The notes: generated from the letters alone by a model not told the origin. A stretch of 64,000 bases of DNA from Galerina marginata (GCA_023014335.1 JAECYW010000018.1:620001-684000), one strand, 5' to 3'. Positions 22,201 through 34,646 are shown, counted from the first letter of the stretch. Translations and numbers: made by a program.

Positions 22201-23892
22201 CGTATATTTCCACCTACGAACGGACGTTCTGTTAACCACATACACCATCATCTAGGGTTAACGTCAAACTCGGGGGAATAAACGTCATCCCAGACCCCGC
22301 TGCCGTCCGCGCTCTAACCGATCCCGTCAACCCCACTATCGTCATAGGTACTCAGCATCCATTCCTTAAATTTCCCATTATCTAATACTTCATTCTCCAC
22401 CCTCACACAGGCGCCGATGTCATCCACCCCCCGCCAGGCGCGTTCGACCGCCCATCTTTTACCGCCGTCGTCGGAAGCGTCGACTCGGACTCGGCCAAAT
22501 ACGTCGCTACCTCGCGGGTGCAGAGTGGGGGGCGGGAGATGATTCATGACCTCAAAGACATGTGCAAGGTGCAGATATTCAGGCTTGGGATCTGGATCCC
22601 GAACAGGATTGATATTCAACCTTGTTTTTTTTATTTCTTTGTTTTCAAGGATGTTCTGATGAGTTACATGGACTATCGGGAGAAGACAGAAAAGCAGCGA
22701 GCGGACGAGCTCGCCCCGAAGCGGCTCATCTTTTACCGCGGTATGTATGCAAATGCCACTAGTCTCTAGCCGCTCAGGTGTATGGAACATCACTGACCGG
22801 ACCCACTGGCAGACGGGGTTTCAGAAGGCGAGTTCAAAGAGGTTTTGGATCAAGGTGAGTCGTACTGTGAATGAACTATGAGGCTCTACCCTGATTAATC
22901 TACTCCACAGAGCTCCCGAGGATAAAAGGTATGTTGGATTTAGTTTAGCAAAGAGCATGAGCATTCCTGGACTTGCTTTGTATGCATCACTCATTATTTT
23001 TTGCAGGGGCGTGCGAAGAACTGGGCATCGCGCCGAAAATTACCTTGATCATCGTAGGAAAGCGGCATCACAACCAGTGAGTTCACATCGGCCGTCACTT
23101 GAGCTGGCTTGACTCACGAAATACAAAACCCAGGCTTTTCGGACCCAACGATCTCGTCGACAGGTCAGGAAACTGTCCGGCGGGAACTGTGATCGACACT
23201 GGTATCGCACATCCAACCGACTTCGACTTTTTCCTCCAAAGCCACGCTGGAATTCTTGGGACAAGCCGTCCTTGTCATTACTCCGTGTGTATCATCTATC
23301 ACTTGATTTAAGTTATTGTTCAACTGACAAAAGACTGTTTCAAACAGGTCCTCTATGATGTAAGTCCCCTTGTTGCAGATATGCACTCACTGCTTAACCT
23401 CCGTCTCGCACTTTCCAGGAATATGGTTTCAAGTAAGCCCGTCTCCATGATTCAGATACAGACCCAACGCGTCCGCTGACCTCTTCCGATGAAGTGCCGA
23501 TTCAATCCAAGCACTTTCCTTTGCGCTCTGCCACTGTTTCGCTAGAGCAACCCGTTCCGTCTCCCTTCCCGCACCAGTATACTGTACGTTTACCTCTCCC
23601 TCCTCTACTGATACATCATACTCCCCGGCGAGAAATCCAGCTAACGTGACATTCAGATGCGGACATTGTCTGCTCTCGCGCACGGAACCACTTCGACCCT
23701 CGAGGTAACCTCGGCCCCTCCGATACCAGCACACAGGCCTCGGGGGCAGGTAGCGACTCAGGCGAGCTCGAAGCGTACAAAGCAGGGTATAAACCTCTGC
23801 ACCCGAACCAGCATGGACTCATGTACTTTGCTGTCAGTAGTTATCCAATACTTTCATGATTCTGATATCCTTGCTGACAAGACATGCAGTGA
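19224..23892 (+). CDS. Argonaute (RNA-silencing effector), apparently intact
   Basis: Many short exons. The N-terminus (from 19224) is rich in RG/RGG and Pro-Ala. The N domain follows ([20 protein letters not shown] near 19770-19875; [15 protein letters not shown]), then linker-1 ([26 protein letters not shown]), PAZ ([20 protein letters not shown]), linker-2/MID ([53 protein letters not shown]) and PIWI. PIWI catalytic positions are D in [11 protein letters not shown] (~22412), E in [10 protein letters not shown] (~22540), D in [12 protein letters not shown], and [15 protein letters not shown], where D occupies the fourth position usually filled by H in animal AGO2. This gives a DEDD set compatible with slicing. 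The end is read as LMYFA plus an intron (GTCAGT...CAG) and TGA at 23890-23892; read-through would stop at about 23869. It should load small RNAs in a quelling/RNAi pathway. Confidence 0.95.
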
Positions 23893-25100
23893 ATCACTCA
23901 AGCTGTGTGCTTGTTGCTTTTTGATCCTTCGATGTCAGCTCTTCCTATCAGTCATTGCGACAACCTCCAGACTCTTCGAGTCTGATGTATGCCTTTTCTG
24001 TTATTTGTATGCACTTCACTTCTGTTCGACGCTTTGTTCTGACAATTGGTAATCACCTGAACTTGGATTCTTACCCATATGCCCATCCATTTTTCTCTCT
24101 GATTTGAACCTAATGACATCACAAGCTCGATTCCAGCCTTTTCCGACCAATATGAAAAACTTGTACTAGTGTTTTGTAGTTTGATGTTCTTCGTCTCTAC
24201 CTGCTTTGCAACAACCTGAATGAAACTTTAGTTTTTTTATTTAACCATCGAAACCCTTGGCCAGAAATCCCCTCAAGTCAACGAACCCAACCTCAAGCCT
24301 GAGGATATCTCAAATTGGCAATGCCGCCTTGTCAATTTATGTCTGACAGCCTCCGTGCGCTGACGCCGCATCCTCTGGTATAAAACTGATATTAAAACAT
24401 GCGGCATTATACCTTGTGCCTAAATCCTGCTTTCAACAGACTCCTAGGAGGCGGCAATCTAACCGCGCGAGTATTAATTAGTAAAAGCGAGGGCACAAAG
24501 CGCCAGGAATTTAAAATGAGGTATGCGAATTACTCGAGTACGTCGAGTGATCACACCATTGGATACTGTGCGCGCAGCCTGCAGGAACTCGGCCTCCACG
24601 GTATTTGTGTCCCCCCCGGTGTTGTTGTTCTGCAAACTCAAACGACCTAGGCCTGCTGATGATTCAGAGCAATTATAACGGTCTCGACTACTTTCAAGGC
24701 GTGGTAAGCCTTCATTACTAACGATAGGACGATGAAAACTTACTCGAATTCATTTCAGGCTTCCCCAACACCTTCGTGCCTTCTCAGCGGCTCACCTCGG
24801 CAACCCAACGCCATTGTACAGAGGCAGGCCTATAGCTACTGCCAGTCCGTGGCGAAAGAACGGAAAGACCTCTTGTATGTATTCGCGTCCAGTCGTTCAG
24901 CTTTCGGAGGCGAAGTCGAGGAGCAAACCATGTTGGCGTTATGAAGGTCCTTGAAGGCCACCACCGTGAAGCGGACCGGGAGAAGCAGACAGTCGTGGAT
25001 GGTAGTGGATCCAGGTCATTGCCGATTTTGTCCTTTGCCGCTGATACTTAGTCGGAGCCAATCAGCTTGTACGTTCGTCTGAGTATGGAAAGAAAGCAGC
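23893..25100. other. Intergenic / decayed sequence downstream of Argonaute
   Basis: The Argonaute 3' flank (to about 24250) is followed by sequence with frames too short and broken to assign. It may be the upstream part of the non-LTR remnant that becomes recognisable after 25.1 kb. Confidence 0.4.
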
Positions 25101-25620
25101 AGGTACTAGAGGGAGCTTTTGCTGTGAACGTCATCAATAAGGCACGCTGGATAACGAACGCACTCACAATTTACGAGTGCCAGTTCCAGCGAAACACGTC
25201 TAGTAGGGTGGATTTTGGGAAATAAGTTTGAGGGGGAGATGAATCGCAAGGTTCGATAAACCCCGTGATCGTGTTCATCTACTGGACAGAGCATTGAAGA
25301 CCACGTATTGAGCAACATGATAGAAAATGCCGGTTCTGTGAAAGGGAGATTGAAAGCCCAGAACACGCCCTATTAGACTGTGATGGGAATCCAGCCCTGA
25401 TAGCACTGCACACAGAGTCGCTGACTGAAATGTATAACAGGTCACCTAATTTACCCCCAATTGGGGCAGTAAATAGCAGAGACTTGCTCTGTCAAATGGT
25501 CGCACAAACGCACACAATTAGTTTGCTCGCAAAATATACGCATGACGTCCTTGCTCTATATGATACAGTCCCTATCTACATTCCGCCACTACCTGTCCAT
25601 TGGATGATTATATCCTGAGG
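25100..25620 (+). mobile_element. Remnant of a non-LTR retrotransposon 3' end (RT zinc-binding region)
   Basis: The plus strand encodes RIEQHDRKCRFCEREIESP followed by EHALLDC at about 25305-25381. The CxxC...H...C pattern with an EHALL-C core is characteristic of the zinc-binding region C-terminal to the reverse transcriptase/RNase H in LINE-type elements and derived host genes. Upstream, INKARWITNALTIYECQFQ lies in the same strand sense but is separated by stops. No reverse transcriptase catalytic motif remains, so this is an old, 5'-truncated or decayed copy. Confidence 0.55.
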
Positions 25621-25798
25621 GGGAAATTGAAGTTTCTTTGCTCTGTGTACGGTATCGTGAGGGCGGCCTTAAAAGCGGCGCGGCTTGATAGGTATTGGTG
25701 CCCAGAGTCCGGGATGACACATGACTGGACCAGAGTGGTGCTTGCGCGTGTGTTAATACTCTCGGAAACCCGGTGTTCAGCCATTGGACCATGCCGGT

Positions 25799-25828
25799 TA
25801 TTACTACTACTACTACTACTACTCCCAA
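25799..25828. repeat. TAC trinucleotide microsatellite
   Basis: About eight TAC units upstream of the F-box-family copy B start region. Confidence 0.8.
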
Positions 25829-25839
25829 CCTTACACTGG

Positions 25840-26544
25840 GGTTTTCCCACTCCCCATCGATCTCCCCCGCCAATCATGCGTACGTACCCTCCCTTTCCTT
25901 CTCCCTATACCCAAATGCTAACCCTAATCCCAGAAACGCTCTCCCTCTCCCCCGAACTATGCGGCAAGATCGTCGACTTCACAACCTCCGGCCACGCGAA
26001 CCTCGCCTCATCCAGACCTGCCCGTGCATCGGCACACATCTCCGACAAGAGTCTCGAAATTCACCTTGGGCTCAAGGTGGAACCGGTACCGGCGTGCATC
26101 AGGGACAAACAAGTTACAAGCATCACAATTTGGTCTATCGCATGTCTTTAGGCTCTGGATTCAGACCCTGGTCATCAAGCTCAAGGTTTAAGTTACAGCT
26201 CTGCGCTCAACGTTCAACGCCTACAAAGCACTCAGCGATGTGGACCATCTGGAAGAGAAGCGTAAGTGGACTTGTGACATGTTTCCAAGCATTTTGACGA
26301 CTATATATAACATCCTACGTACCTCTGGCGGGTGGCAAGAGATTCGACCCCGTCTACGCCCCAATCCTCGACCTCAAGCTCAAGTTTGAAAGATTCATCA
26401 ACATCTCTAACCAAGAGGATCTATGGCTCTACACCAGTGAGACCACCGACAGCAACGAAGCCCCGTCGACCGAGTACGCCCAGGAGATCCTCTCACTTCC
26501 CCACTCTTTAACTTTAACTTTAACTTGAACCCACCCCCACTGGC
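25840..26544 (+). pseudogene. Left half of F-box-family copy B, split by transposon
   Basis: Starts with promoter-like DNA shared with the intact gene at 40.2 kb (CCCCATCGATCTCCC, then ATGCGTACGT), then an F-box-like N-terminus LSLSPELCGKIVDFTT identical to that gene. It continues through EPVPACIRDKQ and ERFINISNQEDLWLYTSETT to AQEIL, then stops matching at the transposon boundary (26545). The remainder of the family sequence (GLLRHIHDPELP) resumes at 34651. Frames are broken even within this half, so the copy was probably already decaying. Confidence 0.7.
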
Positions 26545-26566
26545 CATCAGCAAAAGAGGGAAAAGC
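26545..26566 (+). repeat. Left terminal inverted repeat of the 8.1-kb transposon
   Basis: 22 bp beginning CATCAGCAAAAGAGGG, the perfect inverse of 34625-34646. The preceding ACTGGC (26539-26544) recurs at 34651-34656. Confidence 0.88.
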
Positions 26567-27035
26567 GGGTGGGCCTGGGTGAAACTCCGCCCGAATTGTC
26601 GTAAATGGCAAGTCGCACAAACCCAAACCCGGCGTTATATACGCTGGTCAGATCGTTAACCGCCAGGTGACAAGCTTGCCAATTCATGGCAATGAATGTC
26701 GACTTTGGCAACTCTCGGGCAAGCCTTGTGAGTAGGTTCTCAAGCCTTTCCCGGGTTTCCGAGCATAGACCAGCCTTGTACCCGCCATGGGATCGTATTG
26801 TCAACTACTTACCTGCCCTATGTGTAATTGGCCCTGTTAATACAAGGATTTTCTTTAGTTCTCAATTCCCTGAAAATCATTATGAAGCCTGGCGAAGGTG
26901 TTGACATGCTAGTCAACTCATTGACACTTTCCTGCCCGGAGTTGTGCTTCTTCGGAATCATCAACCAGTCCTGTTGCCAGTGGGCCTCGCAATGCCCGCC
27001 ACCTACTACTGCCTACAATTTACAAACCTACAGTT

Positions 27036-30000
27036 TTACAAAGGAGCATAACCCTCATCATCCTCGAGGTCTACAAACCCACCTTCTCCATCCTCCGCAC
27101 CCAAGTCATCATCTTCGCCTTCGTCGTCTTCACCCTCGTCATCGCCTTCGTCGTCGCCTTCGTCACTGTTCTCGTCCTCATCCTCGTCTCCATCCTCGTC
27201 TTCTCCATCATCACCCTCATCATCCTCTTCTTCTTGCTCGGCACCTCCTTCAGTGCCTTCGCCGGCGCCTTGGGATAGGCGGTTACCCACACTTTCCTGT
27301 GGCACAACGTCTTCCCAAGCATCCCCCTCAGCGTCATCTGGGTCCGTTGATGGGACCGCCGCCCTCGCATCATCGGCCAGGTCAACCTTGTAGTGACCGA
27401 TGCCGTTTCCTGCGTAACGCATGTACATATCGCGGTCGACGAAGCTGACAGAAATTCATGAGTAATTCTGAGTGCACACCGGTGATAGATTATCAGGAAC
27501 TTACAGGTTGACATAGAAGTACCGCCAGTCGTCAATCTCGCCCTCGCCTCGTGCAACTGACAAGCCTTTCAAGAGGGACTCGGTGGCCCCATGATAGAAT
27601 GCCGGTATTAGGTGAGCAGCCCGAATGACTTCGTCAGGGTTCAAAAACCCAAATGCACCGGGGTCGTCTGACGGAACAAACTCAATTCTATGCAGGCGCT
27701 TCCTTTCGAAACCGGCACGGTAGCTTGTATCCCGTCGATACCACCGCACCCAGAGCACGTCGTATGTTTCCGAGACGTCGCTTGCCCCATCCTTGTTGTA
27801 CACGGCGTCGAGGTGGAAAACTCCGATGACTCTTGCGTACTCAAAAGGGTGGCCAGATTCCTCGTCGCGAGCAAGGACCATAATATCCGCATGGTTTCTT
27901 GAGTTGATAGAGTCCTGACCGCGTCGGACATCGTAGGTCGTGTAGTTGATTCGCATGACCTTATGTCGGAAAAGACGGTTGTTGAGGATGACTAATTTTG
28001 AACGTTCCTCCTCGGAGAATTCGTTTCCGTCTCCTGTCCACGTCGGATGGTGTAGACGAGCAAGTAAGTGTTCTTGAAGCTTCGGGTAGAAGTCCTATTT
28101 GCCAAAATTAATAGGAGAACAACTGAGATGATGCTCCGAGTCTGCCTACCTCAATTGCGGGATCCCCTACATTAGAAGAAAGGAAGCTCGAGATGTTGAA
28201 TGGAAAGTTGCGGGAATGCGAGATGTGGTGATGAAGTTCGGGCGAAGTGAAGGGAAGCGCTTCAGATTCTGCGAAGTCGACATGGGGTGTTATTGTCTTC
28301 TTGGTTGCGGTTGGTGCCACTTTTTTGTGTTGAGATGTGAACTTTGACGGATCTTTCCTGGCCTCCTCTCGAGCTTGTTTGCGAATCAAACGTCGAAGGC
28401 CAAATTCACGGCGCTCAAGACGGGTCATCTGTCGGACTGCCTTGTTCTTATTTGTCCTGGCGTAAAAGCGCTTGACTCTTCGATGTTCCAATTCACCCTA
28501 TATATGTATCCGCGAATTAAGTACTCGTACTGGATGTAGAAACTTGTTTGACATACCGGTTGAGTTGAATAAGAGTCTGATGTCCCAAACCAGCGAATCA
28601 TCTTCACGTAATCCCCAAGGGAATGCAGTTTATACGTTATCATGTTGAATATCTTGGCTTTCCGACTGGCGGCTGGTGTACGGCCACTCGACGGAGCTGG
28701 CGTAGCTTGAGGTGCCGTTTTCTTCTTGGCCCGACGTCGCCCACGAGCTGCTTCTTCCTTCGGAAGCTCCTTGGTTTTAAATGCGCTGCAGGTGTGTGTC
28801 TTGAACTTCCTTAGCCGACGCCCAAGATCCGTCGTACACTGTTCAAACCAGTTGAGCGAGGTCTCCGTGTGCATCCGTAGTTTCCCCAAGGTATGCCATT
28901 CCGCCATGGTAAACAGAAGAGATAGGATCGTATCATTGTGAGGTTCTGGCAAAAGACCCTCGAAAACTGGGATAGCGCACTATGCCAATAAGCCGCCTGT
29001 GAGCAGGTAAAATCCATGGGGCTGAGCGTGACCCTTACCTGCAAAAGGTCCTCATAATTCCGTGCTGCCAACTTCTTCATACTCGATGCGTTCTCTCCAA
29101 ACCTCCGGATGGTCGAGCGACCAAATGTAGGGACAGCACGATACCTGCGATTTAATTCTTGCACGGCTGTCTCACCATGGGCAACCAGAATGCGTATGAG
29201 GTGAACAAATGTCGCTTTCCATGCACCCAACTCCCACTCGTGCATAAAATCTACAACGAGCATCTTATAAAGATTGAGGCCGAATTTTGACAGAGCAGAG
29301 AATGCATTCTGTGGAATAGAACTTGAGATAAGACTGTTGTTAGTTTGAGAGAATTCGGACGTACGTGAGTTGGCACCAATGACTTGGGAGCCAGAATTCT
29401 TTCAACGCCAGCTGACTTAACCCCTTTTCCCTTCTTGTAAATCTGATCGCGTGCCAGCAAGACATCAAACTCCACCTCGCCGTTAACAAGTCGTTCCAAA
29501 GTCTCTCTCCGCTTCTGGTCATTCACAGTGCCGAGTTCCGGAATGCGTTCCTTTGGGATGAGACATCGTGGACAGGGACACGCCCCGAGGTTACGTATGG
29601 TGGCAAGAAGAACTCTGAAACAACTTTCAACAAGCGCAAAGTATCATGGAAGATAATATACGTACTTTTCTGGATAGTCTGCTGAATAGGTAAAAATCCG
29701 AGGGTAAAAGCGACGCAAGACCCCGTCGGGACACATGATGACAATTCCATGCTCATAGGCATGCATGAATTCGTCGTCGAGAAGTAGCTTCCAGATAGCA
29801 TGAATCAGTTCCCGTCGTAAATGAGTGAGTGTATCTTGTGAGGGTCCACCACCCGTTAAGTTCGTATAGAAATCATGGAATGAATCGGGTAACTAGGAGA
29901 ACGGAACGTGAGTCTATCGCAAAAAAAATGAATAAAGACTTGGACTCACCTTTGGGATATATGCAAGATGGTGACACGAACCTGTCCGAGGTTTACCTCG

Positions 30001-31410
30001 CAGCCATTTTGATTGATTCCCAAAGAATAGGTAGATAGGCCAAAGCGACGCATTTCCAAAGCTTGCAAGATGTGTTGAGTCTGACCAAAACATAAGAGCG
30101 ATAACAACTCGCTCAAGAGTACATCCAGGTTCTGCCGGAAGGTTTTGAATTGCTTCGTGAGCTTCTACCATGGCATCTGAGGCATATATTTCATCATAAA
30201 CGCGTATGGGCTCGCTTTCGGGAGTGGGCTTCCAAAATTGCTTGAATGGTGTGTAATGGAAACATTTGGATGCAGGATCTTCCAAGGCGGCCTTGATAAC
30301 CTCGATGAGCGACCGATAATGCAAACCCGGGACTGAGAAAATGGGAATGTCCTTGTCCGAGACACATGGTCGACCAGGAGGGACTTGAACATCAACTTCA
30401 ACTTCACGCCAACCATCTTTGACAGTCGAAGATCCATCTGTTGACGTATTTCCCAAGCCGAATGATTTTGAAGAGTCTTCAAGGCTAGCATCGAACTTGG
30501 CAGTTTCTTTTCGGATGTCGAAATCAACCAGATCTTCTTTCTTGAACTCGTCGGATTTTAGGAAGTTGACTAGGGTGACCATTTCACCAATTGACTTCAT
30601 CGCTGAGCCAGACCACATCCAATTCATCAACCCAAATATAGTGGAGTTGGCGAATGGAAAATAACTTGGGGTTGTGGCGGTTGACTGAGCAGTCGCATTG
30701 CTATCCTCAAGAACTGTAGATAGGCGAGAGTTCGCGGCAGCTGGCGTATCGGTAGCAACATGAGGTGGAGTGACATCGGAGAGGTTCTCAAGAGTGAGAA
30801 GATCATCGGGGTTGTGCGTTGGGACCGAAGGGTACTCGCGAAACATTCCGAACGAATTCTTGAGGGTATGTACGGCTTTCCATACATAATGAGGAGTTGT
30901 GTCGGTTTCAGGAGCTGATGGTGGGTCCAGGACAACTTCGGGAATGGTCGCGACTGCTTCAGGAAGGCGTTGAAGAAGTTTCCACGTCAATCGCTTCTTC
31001 CTGACGATTCGGCCAGCTGCTGAAAGCTCTGGTTCTGCTCGGGGCGGAGGACTTGGTATTGGACTGACGGGGTCTGGAGGTGCGTAAAAGATCGTGTCGG
31101 GCAGTGGCTAAAGTAGACGTTAAATAAGTGTACGAAAATTCAACAAATTTTGACATACCTCAGCACTGAGATCAGTCTCATTACCAAGACCCGAAGGCCC
31201 AGCAGTTTCTTCAGGCAGATCCGGCGGTTCTGGTGGGTTGAGTCGCCGACGTTTCCGGGCTCTCTTCTCGTTGAGACGAGCAAGTGCATCTGCACTGCTG
31301 AGGGGTACAGCCTCGTCCTGAGCGAAAGGGCATTGTTGACGGTGCTGGTTTAGCCCCCTGATGCTCGGAAAGGAGACAGAACAGCCATTTTCTGGGCAAG
31401 AAAACAGCAT
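27036..31410 (-). CDS. Plavaka-type transposase, 1,308 aa, nine exons
   Basis: Exons: 31159-31410, 29950-31107, 29666-29892, 29365-29614, 29039-29308, 28557-28979, 28150-28497, 27505-28094 and 27036-27444 (3,927 bp, all phases consistent). The N-terminus has a C2H2-like finger (CPENGCSVSF..RGLNQHRQQC), then a Pro-rich region. The central block reads FGMFREYPSVPTHNPDD, PGLHYRSLIEVIKAA, LMFWSDSTHLASFGNASLWP, GACPCPRC, LVVDFMHEWELGAWKATFVH and VPTFGRSTIRRFGENASSMK. These are hallmarks of the transposase carried by Plavaka elements, where the D residues of the RNase-H-like fold lie in SDSTHL and VDFMHE. The C-terminal ~100 residues are strongly acidic (D/E-rich). The start at 31410 gives MLFSCPENG directly at the finger; an in-frame ATG 51 nt upstream exists. 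Confidence 0.9.
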
Positions 31411-31551
31411 AATGAAAGAAACTGCCAGGAAAAAAAGCTTGAAGATGGTCTGGATATGCATGCCCCAGTAGCGGGCAAGGTAGGAATGATAGGATAGGTT
31501 GGACCAAAATCAACTTGACGACGGTGGCTACAAAGTGAAATTTGTTTTGCA

Positions 31552-31619
31552 CAAACAGCGGATGTGATCGAAGATAACTATATTATTGACGAGATATCTC
31601 TAACAGGCGCCGCTGTTTG
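31552..31619. repeat. 10-bp inverted repeat around the stop of the 214-aa gene
   Basis: CAAACAGCGG (31552-31561) and CCGCTGTTTG (31610-31619) flank the stop codon (31583-31585) of the small gene. They could form a hairpin near the 3' end of its transcript, or be part of regulatory DNA upstream of the transposase. Confidence 0.5.
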
Positions 31620-32397
31620 CGCCGTAAAATATTCTGCGCAGCTTCCAGCGCTGCAAGTTGTGGTGATATCTTTGCAAGAATTTTACGCGCTCTCCGTGGT
31701 GTGATGCGCTTACTATGGCACTCGCAATGGCATAGCACCGCGCCTGATGGAGTTGAAGTTAGGTCACCTGCAGGACATTTGGACGGCGGAAGTTGGGACT
31801 CGGATGGCGGCTCTGAAGCACGCGGCTCAGGAACAGCTACGGTAACGGATGAGCTGGACTCCAGTTCGAGCGACTCCAGTTCGAGGCATTTCTAATGTGA
31901 CAAGATGTTAAATTTCAAGGGCTCTCTAGCCAAGTCAACACCGTACCTGTGTTGGAGTTGAATACGAGAAATTTTCGTCTCTCGAGTCCATCATTATCAT
32001 GAATTCTTTTACCGCAGATGGCTACAATATTGCAAACGTGAGTCGCAAACCTAGGATATTTCTCAGTCTATACTCACGTAAGTCGCTGGGGAATAATCTT
32101 CTATCAATGGAGAACCAAATTCTCGGAATGGAGGCGTCGGTGAAGGTACTGGAGTATTCGGCAGAGAGTCCAGATAAGAATGCGCTGGCAGGCCTGGACT
32201 CGGACAACCACTCCGAACTTGTTGGCGCGTCGACTTGTAGTTCACGTCGCCGTCTATGGTCAACTATCAAAAAGGAGAATTAACAGATGAAAAAATTAGC
32301 CATTAAATAAGAAAAAATATACCTCTTGCTCAGACGTTACTGAACTCTCAATAACTTCATCTTCTTCTGGACTCTGGGGATCTGACATGGATGCCAT
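31583..32397 (-). CDS. Small four-exon gene inside the transposon, 214 aa, function unknown
   Basis: Four exons (32323-32397, 32078-32263, 31947-32021, 31583-31891), each with GT-AG borders and each a multiple of three (75+186+75+309), join to an uninterrupted 214-aa frame. No single open frame reveals it. The protein begins MASMSDPQSPEEDEVIESSV and has a Ser/Pro-rich middle (NTPVPSPTPPFREFGSP), an acidic LELESLELESSSS stretch, a Cys/His cluster CHCECHSKR, and a basic, probably helical C-terminus rich in R/K (RRARKILAKI...RRKQRRLLEI). This could suit a DNA-binding or accessory protein of the transposase, but no family is recognised. It is divergent from the DUF6698 gene, with start codons 75 bp apart. 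An upstream open extension without ATG is possible. Confidence 0.72.
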
Positions 32398-32471
32398 CAC
32401 GCGTCGCAAGTCCAAGTTGGAGGAGTTGGTTAAAGAGTCCGAATCTTTGTTGAATCGATAACACACCAAAT
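32398..32471. promoter_or_regulatory. Putative bidirectional promoter inside the transposon
   Basis: 74 bp separate the divergent start codons of the 214-aa gene (32397, minus) and the DUF6698 gene (32472, plus). Any promoter elements must lie here or overlap the coding ends. No TATA box was identified. Confidence 0.35.
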
Positions 32472-34125
32472 ATGTCCAAACATCTTCCGTTATCAGGCGA
32501 CAACAAGTTGAAATCTTCCTCTCCCAACTACCACCAACTGATTATCGATCCCCCCTTGGATGGCCGTCCTCTAATGTCTTCTTCCCCTTCTCGCCCTAGC
32601 TCTGGGCCGGCTTCATCCTCCCCTTTTTCATCATCAAGTGTCTTATCAAACGTCAGTCCCGAAGTCGCGACTGCCCTCACTAATGTTGTGGGTAATCTAC
32701 TCAAGGAATCAATCAACAATGGCTCGTCATTGAAACGGTACGTAACCTTGAAACTAATATACCAACCCCGTTGATTCAAGTTACAATTCAGAACTACCTC
32801 GGATGTTGACGATGAAGAAAAGGAGAACGGCGGGCGAGACGACTCGTACATGACCTATGGACGACAATATGCCCGTTCCGGGGATATTTTTGCCAGCATC
32901 GACGATGTTATCCAGTTTGGCATTACCCGTGCTATCTCAGATAGTGATGATGAACGTGAACTGACACCCGTGTTTGTATTTTCTATGTTTGTGATGTATT
33001 ATGCGCTGACCGCCAGATGCTACTCTTTAGTGAGCTTCAGCGCGAGGAAAGCTGGGATCTTCTGTGCTCTCGGATTCCCAAATTCCGCTCCGAGATGGTC
33101 GCGCTTGCTGATCAAAGGAACCTTCGTCGTCGTGTTGCACGAAAGGTGCCGTTACGTCCTCTTCCGTGCTCACTTTCTTAATCACTTTTCAAAGATCGGC
33201 GAGGGCATTCATAATGTTCGTGCTGAGGATGCATCTAGTCTCAAAACCGTGATCCTCGACTACCTTCTGTTGGACACCAAGGCTCAGTTGACCCCGCCGA
33301 TCAAACGAAAAGGTAAAAAGGCTGATCGGGGTTTTCAACATCCTGTCACCGCAACTCTCCTTTGTCCTCTCAAATATGATGCAACTCAGCGGTAAGTTGT
33401 CGCTCATATTCTCTCGCCTGTTACTTACACTTATCTAGGACTTATTCTGACATTCTTGCCGGAAAGAAATCACTTACTGCATACGACTTTCCTCGCTTTC
33501 TCTACCCAGATGGGCATGTTTACAATCCTGACGACATGGAGGCTGGTATCCTCCATGGCCACCTTCTGATACGTGTACGTCCTCTATTCTGATCTGACTA
33601 TTCATATGTTAACGGGTTTTAGGTTGCGAAACATATCTTCCAAGGCCCTACAGCTGCCCTCGAGCGACCAGGCTATCATCGCGGCCGGCGCGGGAATGCG
33701 GCTCTCATGGGCCTGACCACCATGACTCCCCGTGCTATTGCATACGTCGCTGTTCAGGTAAATTTTGTTGTTCTAATTTGTCCATGTTCTTTCTAACCCC
33801 TGGATATAGACACGATTCGCAATCAGCGCTGTTGATACTTGGGTGCCGGTTGATGGCAACTTCGACTACAATGCTTTCTTCTGGGCCATCGTTGGCCTCT
33901 TCGATGACGGGGAGGGAGAGGACGTTATCAAGCTATATAATGAGTACGTTCCCATTACTGAATGAAGATTCTTTCTGACCTAACGTGAATAGGCATGTCT
34001 TTGGTTCAACGTCTGCTGCTGAGAGTGCTGAGGGTGATGCGGACGGACCTCCTGAAGACTCGGATCTCGCTCGTTTGAAAGCTCAGCGTCAGGCCAAGCG
34101 TGCGCGTGTTGGTGGACCTCTTTGA
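32472..34125 (+). CDS. DUF6698-type protein, 435 aa, cargo of the transposon
   Basis: Eight exons (32472-32737, 32792-32969, 33017-33145, 33195-33391, 33439-33574, 33623-33757, 33810-33943, 33993-34125) join in phase to 1,308 bp. The N-terminus is Ser/Pro-rich. The middle contains DIFASIDDVIQFGI, LFSELQREESWDLLCSRIP and SSLKTVILDYLL. The C-terminal block reads SLTAYDFPRFLYPDG, GILHGHLLIRVAKHIFQGP, RGNAALMGLTTMTPRAIAYV and RFAISAVDTWVPVDGNFDY. I recognise this as the DUF6698 family, highly multiplied in Agaricomycetes and of unknown function. It ends in a basic tail (ARLKAQRQAKRARVGG). Its position between the inverted repeats suggests it travels with, and may serve, the element. The donor at exon 2 (CCC|GTGTTT) is weak but keeps phase. 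Confidence 0.85.
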
Positions 34126-34624
34126 TTGATGCAACTATATGGTATTCTCTCGTCATCGCGCCGTTTTTAATGTACCATATTACCTGGACATCATGTTATC
34201 TAACCGTTTTATAATGTTATATCGTCGACTATTTGATCTCCTCTTTGGCATTGGCATATAAGATACCCCATGGATTCCTGAGGTTGACCTACCCCTACCT
34301 TGAATAATAATGGTGATATGACTTGGAAATTTCGAGAAGCCATGTAATATATTGGAAATAGGCTGACAGCCTTAGCTACACTTAGAGACTCATATATACG
34401 TAGAAAATCATGGGGAGGATTGCCAATGTCTGCAATATGATAATGGCCTATATGGCCTGGTGAACATTGGGAACCGTGGCCATGATGCTCGACTTCGCAA
34501 TCCTGGTGGAGATTGTACAATATTCGCTAACAGGTATGGCATTTTGAACGGTTGGGAATCGCGTGATCGTATACCTGGATTGTGACGGATTGGGGACATG
34601 GTAAGGGTATATAAACGTATATCT

Positions 34625-34646
34625 GCTTTTCCCTCTTTTGCTGATG
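34625..34646 (-). repeat. Right terminal inverted repeat of the 8.1-kb transposon
   Basis: Inverse of 26545-26566 over 22 bp. It is followed by TGTA and then ACTGGC, where F-box-family sequence resumes. Confidence 0.88.

Noticed and set aside
27071..27556. 161-aa minus-strand frame, Met/Arg/Lys-rich
   Set aside because: Shadow of the acidic C-terminal exon of the transposase in another frame.
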